From: Zopfochytrium polystomum
Lineage: Eukaryota; Chytridiomycota; Chytridiomycetes; Chytridiales; Chytridiaceae
Direction: 5' to 3'
NCBI GenBank assembly: GCA_025765615.1
Contig: JAIVFJ010000020.1
Location: 372,001-436,000, forward strand
Length of the DNA: 64,000 bases
A program made the position numbers and the translations under genes. Below the pieces are notes generated by a model, which had not been told where the DNA came from, ran no database searches, and saw only the letters and a list, made by a program, of their open reading frames with translations. This document shows positions 44,194-57,670 of this stretch, in pieces (the first letter of the stretch is position 1; every line of letters starts with the position of its first letter).

Positions 44194-45097
44194 CACCCAC
44201 AAGAGAGGGAGACAGCTGCTTCTTTGCGGGATGAACATGGATGGAGATGATGATTGCGTCGATGATTATGGAGAGTTGGTGGCTTTTGCAGTCTCACACC
44301 ATTATGCTTCCTGTACCATTTTTGAACTCCAAACCCCCCTCCTCTCCCCCTTTTCCACAGTCCATTACTTTTATTTCGTGTCTCTCCTCTTTCCTGCAGT
44401 GTCCGGCATTCCACATTCCCTTCCCTTCCTTTTCTACTTGCTCTCTCATTCAATAATTTTTTCTCCACAATCTTTGTTGCTGCTTTGTGGTTGTTCCCTC
44501 CTGAATTTTCGACTACTGTGAAGACCGCCCTCCCCGAAACAAAAAAAAAAGTAAAAAAAAAATAAACCTGAGGCAAGGAGGAACTGAGCTTTTCTGTCAC
44601 GAGAGATACCTCAACGGTGGGTTGCGGAGCCGTTCATCTCGAGCGTGTTCGAAAAGCGGCCCTTTGACAAGGAAAGAAACAGTGCTTCGGACAAATTTTG
44701 ATCGGCGTCCCCAGAGCCGTTGCAGTTGGCCCCTCCACCATTTAACGAACGCCATGACAGCCGGTGCGTTGCGCGTGCAGCCCTACTTCTTCCCGTTCCA
44801 CTCCACCCTGGCCCCGTTTTCCTGCGACGGCTCGCCAATCGATGCGCACGGATATATTGATCATCACTGCACAAAATCTCGGATTGGGAGATCCTACACA
44901 CAAGTAAAATTCCCTGCACGTCTCGCTTGACGCCCAGCTTGCCTGAAACCAGAACCCACCCCGATCGCGAAGCGCGTTGGAGCTGGCGACTTTTCCGAAA
45001 CTTGAAATACGACCCGCCCGTAATTCAGCAAAGCAATCGCTCTCTTCCTCCCAATCTATCGCAACCCCCTTCCAAATGGGACGATTCGCTAACTTAA
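44194..45097. other. Spacer between Def1-like and RBBP4
   Basis: Tandem genes on the plus strand. The 3' part of the first has T-rich and C-rich stretches, and A runs lie at 44,540-44,563. A 366-codon minus-strand frame overlapping 44,742-45,842 is antisense to RBBP4 exons and is not supported. Confidence 0.6.
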
Positions 45098-47362
<2,265 letters not shown>

Positions 47363-47718
47363 AGGGCGGGACGCTGGCCGCATGTGGTTGTTTCTTTGGC
47401 GGTCGCGCCTGCTGCACCGCCGTCGACTGTTGAGCTGTTCCCTGCCATCCCCTCCCACACCCACACTACTATGCAGTACACCAGTAAAAACCCGTGTATT
47501 GTATAGTCGCCGCTATACTCGTGCTTCACGAAACGACTTGGTTCCCTCCCTCCCCCCAATCCATCCAACCGCCCGCACCAACCAAACTGCACAACTGGGA
47601 GCCGTACTCTGCGTCTCTTTTTTTTTTTCTTTTCTTTGTTTAACACTTTTTCTTCGCGTTGCTTTAAATAAAACCCTACCCCCGAAGTCCTCGCGTCTCG
47701 TTTCATCTCAACCCGCGC

Positions 47719-47755
<37 letters not shown>

Positions 47756-48813
47756 ATCGACTCAAATCATTTTTCACAGAGTAGCAGAGCACCGACAACC
47801 TCCTCTTGCCCTCTCCCGCTACTGGCACGCCGGCTATCACACGGTAGGCCCAACACCGCTCGCTGAGAGTCCTGTTTCAAGGCTACATAGACTCGTTTGT
47901 GACCAAGGAGCCAAACAGCTGTTTCATTATCTCAAAAAAAAAAAAAAATAAAATAATTAATGGTTCTTATTGCCCTTCAGTAGTTACAAGACTAAAAATG
48001 AAGTCTACATAGTGGTCGGAGGAAAGAAAAAAAAAAAAATTATGAGAAAGACCGGGGAATCAATTCTTTTTTTTTTTTTTTTTCCCCAAAAAAAAAGGGG
48101 TCATACTTTCATTTTTCATTGCAGTCTTTGCACTGGTCCACCTCATGGTTGAAAAAAAGAAAAAGCGTGTCGCTTAGCGGGAATGGCTTCATTGTTCTTG
48201 CAACAAACTCTTTCGCCTGGACGGCGTGCAACAAAATTGCGAAACGACCGCATGGTGGGCAGTATTGAGGCCCGTCTGAACTCGGAGAATCACCCGGGCC
48301 CGTGTACCGCGCGGTGGCATCAACCATTAAAGAGCTACAGGACGAAGGAAAATAGACGCAATGGTTTGGTCGGTTGTGGTGGTGGTGGCGTGTCCTTTTT
48401 TTTTGTATTACGTGGAAGTGTAGCGGAAAATGGTAAATCGGAGGGGCGGGCAAGAAAACGATACATGTGAATGAAAGGTGGGAAGGAGCGGAGAAAAGTA
48501 CAAAATGTAAACTGTTTCGTAGAGGGGGGGAAGGGGGCGGTGTAAGGGCGAGATTTAAGCGCGGGTTGCTGAAGGTTTTCTTCCTCTCTTTTTTTTTCCT
48601 TTTCTCTTTTTTTTTCTAAGAGGACTGATTTTTTTTTTTCTTTTGGTGGAGGCAACAGTGGGGGAGGACCGTTTACCTCTCTTTTGGGTGAAAAAGAAAA
48701 GTGAAGGAAAGAAGATGGGAAAGGAGTGAGAAAAGGTTGGCCCGGGGGATACTTGGAGGGAAGGAGAGGAACGTGCAAAGTATGCAAGCAGGACGGGGGG
48801 GTGGGGAGGGTCT
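47363..48813. other. Convergent spacer with homopolymer runs
   Basis: Lies between the RBBP4 stop codon and that of the RhoGEF gene. It contains a (CA)n run at 47,721-47,749 and A or T runs at 47,934, 48,028, 48,070 and 48,627. No gene seen. Confidence 0.65.
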
Positions 48814-51800
48814 CTAGTCGGCGGCCATAGCGTCGTCGTCATCTTCGTCGTTGTGGTCGACCAAGCCGCCGCCACCGCCGCCAAAAGCGGACGACCAGCC
48901 GCCGCCGGATTCGAAGACGACGACTTGCGACGGCGGGATGTCTTAGTTTGTGTTTGGTATTTTTTTTTTTTTTTTTTTTTTTGTTTGTTTGTTGGAATAA
49001 GGGTGCAGGGGGGTTAGAGGCGACGAACACGTTTGGGGGATGGCAGTATCCTTACTGTAGAAACACGCGTCGCAGGCGTGCGTCTTGGGGGATTTGGAGC
49101 TGCATCCGAGGCAGACGGTGCGGTTGCAGTCCGGGCAGTAACGCTGGGGTGGGAGAATTGGTGGGTTCGGTTATTATCCCTCAGGTGATGGGGATGTAGA
49201 ATAGCAAGAAAAGAAAAACTTATACGGGAGTACGTGTGGGAGATCGCACCTTGGGGTTGGTCAAGCCGAGACTGTCTCCGCATAGACTGCATCTTTCGTA
49301 GTTCTGAACGGGGGGGGGGGCGGGGGGGGCGATGGTGCGGGGTTTGTAAGCTGATAAGGACACGGAACGAAACAAAAAAGAAGATAGAGTCCAGGGCAGC
49401 GCCGCTCACCCATAGCACACTCGCGCGAGACAACGAGAGGGTACTTGTTGTGGAAAGCACGGAGCTGCGGTCGCGTCTTCTTTCGAACGGCTCTGTGCTC
49501 TCTGGACGGTTGACTGAAAGGCATGTTTGGGTTAGACAAACAGCGGCAGGGTGGTCGGTCCGCCGTGAAGAATACGCACGGGAGAGAGCAGACAGAGGGG
49601 GAGAAGCTGGCTTCAGGACGCCGTCGTTGAGGATTGCTTCGAAGCACGTGTCGCAGGCGCGAGCAACCTGCCGCGGCTTGTCCTTGAACGCAGGTATGAC
49701 GAAGGACTGCCAGTTCAACGGATTTTTTTGGTTAATAGACGAAAAGGAGCGTCTAGATAGAAAGGGCGTGGAACCTTGGACGAGCAGGACGAGCAAACGA
49801 TTCCACCGCATTTTCTGCAATGGTGCTGCGGTTGGGGGTCGGAGGGGAGGCCGGATAAATGGGTTTTTAGAGCGTTGCTTTCCCACTTTGTGTGGTGTAG
49901 ACAACAGCATTACCCGCCGCCGCAGCAAAGTGAACTCGCCAGAGCAGAGTTTGCAGTTGGACCTTTCCTGGTTCGGAACCTGACGGAGGAGATATAAGCG
50001 CATGAGGTGTAAAACCTGATTAAAGAAAAAACCCACCCAAACCGGTGCTTGGAAAAAGTCGCTCTCTCCGACTACCGCTATACGAGAGAGAAAGAATGAA
50101 GAAATAGGTTACTCCATGGGACTGTGTTGGAAAAACCAAACGACATTCTCACAAGTTCTCAGGCTTCGACGGCACTCCTCCAACTCTGCAATAACAGACT
50201 GAATGGCTCTCATCCACTTTGCCTTTTCCGCAGGAGAATCTATTCGTGAAAATATTCCACCGTCAGCAAACGATTTGTTCCATTCATTTTCATGCCCGTG
50301 GCCCCGTACCACGCCTCATTTGGCAACACTCACCTACAAACACTGAGAAGGATTTCTGGTGACCAATGATCTGGAAAGTGTTGGAGTACGCTGCGTGCAG
50401 ATTTAGCCACTTCTGACGCTGAGACACACAGAGTCGTGCCACCCACATTCTGAATCAGGAACGTCAGCCACACTGCATCGATCCAAGTAGATCTTTTGCT
50501 TGTAGTAGAAAAGAGGGCTGTCGTCTCCGCCAAACTTGGTGGATATCGGCCTATGATGAAATTGCGGTAAGAGTGCATATTCGGGCAAAAATTAACATTC
50601 ACGGAACTGACCTCGCATAGATAAGGATGTCAGTGAACAAAATGAGCTGCCGGACTTGGTTCGAACTTCGGCAAATCTACAAATTTGAAATACTATCGGC
50701 TTACTTGAAATTTCCACTTTGCGATCAAGATTCTAACCGCACCTTTGTCACTGGACCACTGCGGACTAATCTCCGACCCGGCATCAGAAGCACCTGCGAA
50801 ATATGACTCAGCACCTTTTAATTACAAGGAAGCAAGATTTGCACCCACCTCGTTAAAACCGACAAGAGATCTGACGTTGGAAAAAGAAAATGGTTACCAT
50901 CTGGACACCTAACGCCTTGCGCACCTTTGAATATTCAGCATTTCGAGAAACATTTCGTGTAAGCGGACTTTCTCGTTCATCTGCGAAGCAACTGAAAGAG
51001 TTGGGCGGCGTTATTTCAAAGCAATGAAACAAAGTCATCGGCAGAGCACTAACCCTGCGAGACGATGTTGACAGCCTTGTTCAGCTTCTCAAAATCAGGA
51101 TGCTCTGGGTCCGTGTACTTCATCAGTTCCTAGTTTGTTTTTCTTGGAGTCAGTCACCGATATCTCGCGCAAAAGCCAACAAGATGAGAAGTGAGAGTGA
51201 CAGCAAAAAAAAATGCGAACCTCGAGAAGCATCTTATACCGAGGGATTCGCTGAATGGGCTCAAGCAGAAAGGCGTCGAGCCGCAAGCCCCCGCATTCAG
51301 GAAGCCGCGCCATATCCTTCAAGAATCGCTCAAACGCCGGTCTTTTGCTCATCTTGTCGGATATCACCGCCAAAGCTTTGCTGAAGTTGGCGTAGTATGT
51401 GGAGTACATCTTGAGAAACGGTGCCTGCCAGGGAAGTTATTCAAATTTTGTTTGTTTGTTTGTTTTTGTTTTGGTTTTTTTTTTTTTTTTGAACGCATGT
51501 GTCAGTGTCGGAGCACAAACCCATTCACTCGAGTCTCGCGCTGGGCATGAAAATTCAAAGGAGAGAGTGGGGGGAGGAAGAGCAAGTACAAGCTTCATAA
51601 AGATTTCCCCAAGACATGACGTGGCCGGATTCCAGTGCCGGCTCTCGATTTTGTCGCGCAGCAGCTCCAGCAGCATGGCGTTTACCGGCATGATGTCCTC
51701 GATGTTGGAGAATATCTCGTCAATGGCTTTCTTGTCCAGGATTTCGCCCGTCCGGCCGACTGCGGAGCGCAGTCGTGGGAGAAAGACCTGAGTTTTTGTT

Positions 51801-52216
51801 GGGAGAGGAACAGCGCGATGAGTTGTCGCGTGGGCAAACGTGCTTGTTCGGACAGGCAGGCAAACAAACAATTGCAGAAATAAAAACCTTTTGAATGACG
51901 ATCAGCACTCTATTGTAATGCTTTTCCGTCGACAAAATTTCCTTCGCGGCATGATCCCTTTTAGCTGGAGTCCGCATTAACCATTGTTCACAATCGCTTC
52001 GCTTGGAAAACACTGCACCCCTACACCCCCACCCACCCAGTCCCTTACCCAGCCTTCGAAGCTGCGCTTCGTCCAACATAATGGGTGGAGACAACGGTGG
52101 CGGTTCGTCCATCATCTCATCGTCGGGATCCTCCCCGATGGCCAACCGGGCGACCATTCTGCCGATCGGCGGTGCAACAGTCTCGAACTCCTCCTTCGGA
52201 AGGCTGTCGAACCTCG
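48814..52216 (-). CDS. Rho GEF with DH, PH and two FYVE-type fingers (5' end open)
   Basis: Twenty exons from 52216-52049 down to 48941-48814 join in phase (about 627 codons); upstream exons are unresolved. DH domain: KRDHAAKEILSTEKHYNRVL, then DKKAIDEIFSNIEDI, and LLEPIQRIPRYKMLLEELMK (51,221-52,012). PH domain: PGRRLVRSGPV, VRQLILFTDILIYA, KAKWMRAIQSVIAELEE (50,153-50,793). FYVE finger 1: NCKLCSGEFTLLRRRHHCRK, CGGIVCSSCSSK, ACDTCF, including the phosphoinositide-binding RRRHHCRK motif. After a Ser/Arg linker a second finger with four CxxC pairs (RCSLCGDSLG, RYCPDCNRTVCLGC, ACDACF) precedes an acidic tail. DH-PH-FYVE is the FGD layout: activation of Cdc42/Rho GTPases at PI3P or PIP membranes. 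The usual second PH of FGD proteins is replaced by the second finger. One exon is 22 nt. Confidence 0.88.
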
Positions 52217-53627
52217 CTGTGGAGTCGCAGCCGATTGCAAGGGGGGGCAGCGGGAAGAAGCAAAGAACAAAGGTACAAAAGTGGGAGACATCACAGTTAG
52301 AAAGCAAGTCGGGACAAAGAGGGGGGTTAGGTCCAACTTGCCGGTGTCCAGAGGCTCCGACGTAACCCCGACCACGGCGGGAGAGGTGAGGAATGCAAAC
52401 ATATGCGTGAGGGTAGGTGAGCTGCAATCGAACGGGCGTTGGGGTTAAAGGAGTGCCACCGAACGCTGCTGCAGGTGTGTGACCTCGGGGATGGGAGAGC
52501 GAAACGCTTCGTCCGGCGAGCGGGCCGCAAAAAAGATTGGAGGGAGGGAGAACCTCGACTTGCTTTCTCCGGGGGTCGCCTCAGAGAGACCCAACGCTTT
52601 GCTGTCCTCGTGGGGTTCGCTGCAAAGAAAGCCTCCCCCCTTGTCGGCTCCGCAGTCGTTGCGTCGGGGTAAGTGTTTCCGATGGCTGACTGGGTGACGC
52701 CAAAAAAAAGCCCGTTTGTCACCAAAAAAAAAAAAAAAAAGCGGTCGAAGAGGGTCCTGGATTGAAAGACTTACCACCCCCGACGCGTGTAACCGCCGAG
52801 CCCACTGCCGTTCCGCCTTTTGTCCGCCCGCCTGCCCCCCTCCGCAGCCGACTCTTATTCGGTGCGCAGCACGCGCACTTGGGGCAAACTTCCCCTGGTT
52901 CAGGCCCGACCGACCTACCGACCTACCGACCGACCAACCGACCGACCGACGCCCGGCGCCTGGGATTCAGCAGTAGGTGTGTGCGCGTGCGGGGTCCTTG
53001 CTGGTTCCTCCGGCCTCACTCAACACCTGGCACCACGGCCGCCGCCGCCGCCGCGTCGCCGCGCTCGCACACAACACCCGTCCCGCACCCCACCCTGGCT
53101 GGCCCCCCCCTTCCTGGGCCTGCTGGGCCTGCTGCCTGGCTGGCTGGCTGGCTGGCTGGCTGCGTTTGCTGGGTGCCGGTGAAGGGGTAGTGGGCTGCTC
53201 CGTGGGGCGAGAGAGAGTGGGACCTGCTGGTCGTCGGTGGGGGTGGGAGCGCGCGGCTCGCTTTCTTTCTTTTATTTATTGGTTTTTGCATCTGTCTCCC
53301 TGCGCACGCGTCTGTCTCTCTTTCTGTCTCTCTGTCCCTCTCCCAATCTCGAGGGCGCGGGCCCTTCCATCTCTGTCTTTCCGTGTCGCTTCCTTCTCCC
53401 AGAATGGAGATTTCCATCTCCACGCTTGACCTGCTTGTCCACCCGTTCATTCCCCGCGGCTCTTCAGAGGTAAATATCGGGCATAGTGAATATTTATACG
53501 CACCACAAACACGGAGAACATACAGTATGCACTTTGATTGATCACTCTTTTTGTTTCCGTTTCTTTGCCTCCCACAGGGCGGCATCGCGTTACCCTCCTC
53601 TTCCACCTCCACCTCCACCGTCCGTCC
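52217..53627. other. Unresolved 5' part of the RhoGEF gene and spacer
   Basis: The first resolved GEF exon needs an upstream exon ending in phase 1. Open minus-strand stretches at 52,445-52,777 and 52,330-52,402 are candidates, but no splice set closes convincingly. A (CCGA/CCTA)n microsatellite lies at 52,907-52,951 and (TGGC)n at 53,138-53,162. Confidence 0.45.
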
Positions 53628-56231
53628 CTACTTTGTCGCCTGCCTCGCCAGCGCAAAGTTCGACCCGACCGGCCCCACCACCTCAAACTCGAGCGCAAAC
53701 GAAACCTCCCCGCCCGCGGGCACGTCGCACACGTACTCCATGTTGCCGCTCTTCTCGCCGCCCGCGTACCCCGCCCACCGCGCCACTACCCCCGTCCGCG
53801 ACCGCCACCTCGCCGCGCACCGCCTCGCCGCTGGCCGCAACCAGCTTCGGCTGCCGCAGCACCACCCGCATCCCCGTCGCCTCCGCGTCCAGCACCGGAA
53901 GCGACTCCTTGACGTGCAGCCGCGGAACTGCGCTGCGCCCGCGGTTCTTGACCGTGAACTGCGTCTCGTACTGCTTCGTCTCCACCCGCGCTGCGTACGC
54001 CGACGCCGGTGCGGGGAGCGTCTTGACCGTGTCGCGGTGGTGGATGCGAAGGGACGGGTCCACGCCGAGCGAGCAGCTGAAGTAGTCGTTCAGGTTCACG
54101 TGCTGACGTGTTGTGTGTGTGCGTGTGTGCGTTTCACGCGTGGAATTGGTGTTAGCGACGGCAAGGAGAGGTCCCGAACAAAAAAGTGAAAAAGAGATAA
54201 ACAAAAGGCACCTTGATTTCGGACGAATTGACAAAATCGTCATCCAAGAAAATGCTTACGGGACCGGCGAACAGCTGGTATCCCGACGTGTTCCGAACTT
54301 GACACTGCGGATTTGAGAAAGGCGGGACAATTCAAAAAAAAAGGGCGACCAGGAATTTAAAGGCAATATGTCTGAACAAACCTCCATAAACACCACTCCG
54401 GGCGACACGTGAGGCACAGCAAACCAGCGGACGAGCGACTCGCACTTGAACGACGCGATGGTGACCTTGTGCGTCGAATCATCGCTCGCAATGGTGGAAG
54501 CGCCCTCGATCTTGAACACGCCGCCGACGGCCTTGTCGGTGAGCACCGTGGCGGGGGTCTCAAACTCCACCAGCTCCACCGGCGCAGGTTCCTGGGCGCC
54601 CGCCTCGTCTTCGACGAAATCAAATTCATCCGCTGCTGGCACTGCCCCCGCATCCCGCGACTCGCCTCCTGCGGTCGGTCCACTTCCAAACAGCGGCGTT
54701 GCTTCCGTTGCCGGTGCCGCTGCTGAAACCGCCGGTGCTCCAAACGAAAAGGACGGTGCTGCCGCGGGTGGTGCCGCGGCGGCGCCGAACACACCACCCG
54801 TGGAGCCAAAGCCGCCGCCGGTGGATCCGAACGCGCCGCTGCTTGAGCCAAATGCATTTGTAGAGGGCTGAGCGGCCGGCTGTGCGTTCTGAGCCGCACC
54901 TCCAAAAGCGCCTCCCCCGCCAAAACCAAACCCAGCCCGGGGAGCTTGGTTCACGTTGCTATTGGAGGACCCGAACAACCCTTGGTGCTGCTGCACCACC
55001 ACCGTCGTCGACTGCACCGCCTGCTTCTGCGCAAAGGTGCCCTTCGCCTGAACGTTGACGCGGGCGTGGCGCGGTACGCCCGTGGTCTTGGTCGTCGTGA
55101 CCGTCGACAGGGCCAGCGCGCAGTTGTTCCAGTCCTCTCCCGTCGTCTGCGAAATGACGGCCTTGAAGCTAATGTCGACCGCGCGCGTCGGCTTGCCGTC
55201 GACGGTCGAGACGCGCATGTCGTACGTTGGAGACAACCGGATCGACGGGCTGACGCAGCAGTACACCATGTCGAGCTTGACGGTGGTCGCCTCCTGCGCG
55301 TGGAGCACCGCCGACACGCGCACGGTGCACTGGCTGCGGTTGGACACCCGCCGGCTGTTCTTGCGGTTGTACTCGTTGATCTTTTGGTCCACCTGCGCAA
55401 TCTCCTCGTCCAGTTTGAGAAGTCTGTCGGCCATGGCGTTGCCGCGGCCGTCGAGAAGGTCGACAAACTGGAGAATGTCGTCGATTTTGGATTTGTCGGC
55501 CTTGATCGAAGATCCAAAGTCCAGGACCGCCTTGATCTGACTCTTGAGGACGCTCTTTTTCGAAAGCAGCTGAGCGTGCTCGGCCTCCAGCTACGCATTC
55601 GAGTTTTGCGAAATCACGCCTGGTTAGTTTCGTGCAGAAAAACCAAGAGAAAAAAAGAAGAAAAAACAAAAAAAAAAAAAAAAAAAAAGGCTTGTGCGCT
55701 TCACCTCTTTCAGCTCCTGCGACTTTTCGGAGGGCCCTAGTTCGAATCCACCGATGGATTCTGGGGGATGATAGATGACGTCGGAGATCACGACGGGACG
55801 CACGCCCTTTCCGCGGACGCGCAAGCGATCTCTGTCCATGCATGAAGGCTGGGGATGGGCGTTGTTGGTCAGGGGGAATAGAAAAACAAGTCTAAGCGGG
55901 CTTCTTCTCTGCACACACACACTCGCTGCTTCGCTCCGACCACAGCTGCTGACGCACACACGGACGCACCGGACACACGCACTCAGACACACGCACGCAC
56001 ACTCACCCTCACGGATGCTCACAAGCAGACACAGACACTAAAGGCTCTCACCAGGTTTGAAACTTCGACGCGGGTGGTTCCAGGGGCCAGCTGGAGGGGA
56101 AAGGAGCGCGTGACGACCGCGCTGCCCTCGGGAAAGACGGTGACGGCGGCGACGTTGGTGTCGCGCGCGTCGAGCTCGATGACGGTTACGGGGGCGGCGG
56201 CGGCGGCGGCGGTGGCGGCGGTGGCGGACAT
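53628..56231 (-). CDS. DUF4139/DUF4140 protein with FG-rich insert
   Basis: Five exons (56231-56052, 55848-55705, 55590-54382, 54304-54212, 54102-53628), about 700 aa. The N-terminus has the DUF4140 signature (VTVFPEGSAVVTRSF, then PGTTRVEVSNL and MDRDRLRVRGKG). A coiled coil follows (LEAEHAQLLSKKSVLKSQIK), then the DUF4139 beta domain (SPSIRLSPTYDMRVST, ISQTTGEDWNNCALALST). A ~110-residue Phe-Gly-rich insert (FGSTGGGFGSTGG, FSFGAP) splits DUF4139. The C-terminal part resumes with YQLFAGPVSIFLDDDFV, FSCSLGVDPSLRI and ends FALARQATK. In the last exon a G5 run at about 53,790 breaks the frame; with four G's it reads on to the stop codon. Function of the family is unknown (the bacterial name mucoidy inhibitor A is historical). 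Confidence 0.87.
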
Positions 56232-57360
56232 TGACGGGCGATTTGAGCGAGTTTCAAAGTATTATTATGAATTTCTATATTTATTTAGGGTGTCGGCTCC
56301 GCAGTCCGTGTTGTGACTGCGGAACAACGACCACTCCTTTGGTGGCTGCGCCATTCAGCACAGCTTCCCCAGAATTTCTGTTTTTTCTTCTGCGCACAAA
56401 TAAATACGAGACCGGCAAACCGCACGTTTCGTTTGCCGGTCGTTGTTGGAGCCCGTAAGGACCGACGGCGGAGACAAAATTGAGGATCCCTTTTTTCACC
56501 TTCGTCATAAATACGAAGGGGCGAAAGAAGCGTTGGATTCCCTCGGTTGTGCTGGCGAGAACGGCCACCACCCCAACCCCTCTCTCCCCCCCTTTCAGTG
56601 TGCTGACTGTGCTCCACCCAACCGGTCAAATATTGAGTTTCAAAAATCACACAAAGGGAATTGAAGTTAGAATATTCGCAACACTAGAATTCTCTCTTTT
56701 GCATAGTTGAATGACGGCCCATTGAAACCCTTCAAGACTGCCCATGTGCTGTGTCCTAGTCGCTGAGTTAGCAAATGCAGTTGATTCACGTCGACGACCA
56801 AAACGACTCGGCGCATCCCATCCCCGAGGCTCCTATTGCTTCTCCTCAATAAAACAATGACCGAAGAAAGCGAACAAAGAGAGAGAACGCACGGTTTCGG
56901 TGTATGTACCGTAACTCAGCTCAAATTGCTCCGGTGACTTGATGAAAGCCGCCCGGGAGTTAGCGGGCCTTCGGGCAAGCGATAAATTCCTTTGCAGGGT
57001 TTTAGCCAATTTTTTCTGCTGAACGTCCGGTGCGGTTTGCTTGACAAGGGAGGTTTGGTTCAATCCAAGCAAACAATCAGACGGATTCGAAAAGTTAGGA
57101 GATTTCAAAGTCCGCCCTTGAAGCCACACATCCCCACTTCCTCCTCCTTTCTCCAACGACGACCACAAACACCCACCGACGCCGCCGCAAGCGAGGACTG
57201 AAGCTCGCTCCCACAGCCGGATCACTCCTTACGCAGTCTCAAATCGCACTCTGCGCTGGCTGCAAGGCTTCTTCAATCCACTACAGAACTAAGCGAGGGG
57301 AGGGCGGCGGCCGCCCCAGCAACTCCCTCACCTCACGCACATCGCGCCCACAACAAGAAA
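56232..57360. promoter_or_regulatory. Divergent intergenic region, DUF4139 / BIR1
   Basis: 1.1 kb between opposed start codons. No reliable gene; a weak inverted repeat CCGCAGTC...GACTGCGG lies at about 56,298-56,322. It should contain both promoters. Confidence 0.5.
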
Positions 57361-57635
57361 ATGGGGGGCCACGCGGCGCAGTACCAGATCCGGAGCGTGC
57401 GGGTGGATTCGTTTAAATCTGCAAAGAAGAGGAAGACTCTTACACAAGCGAGGAAGGTATACCCTTGGGTGGCTGTGGTTATGCCGAGCGTGGCCAGTCA
57501 GTCAGTCGATCAATTAGTGCAAGGGGGGTGGGGTGGGCTGCATCGCGTCCACCCGCGATCCCAGCAAAAATGCCCTTCTTGTTGCCCATCTCACCACCTT
57601 CAAATCTGTCGTGCACTCCACTCCTCCAATGAAAA

Positions 57636-57670
<35 letters not shown>

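Noticed and set aside
54213..54265. An intron starting at the GTAAGC after LFAGP in the DUF4139 gene
   Set aside because: The sequence reads on in frame as conserved DUF4139 protein (VSIFLDDDFVNSSEIK), and the true donor is the later AAG|GTGCC.
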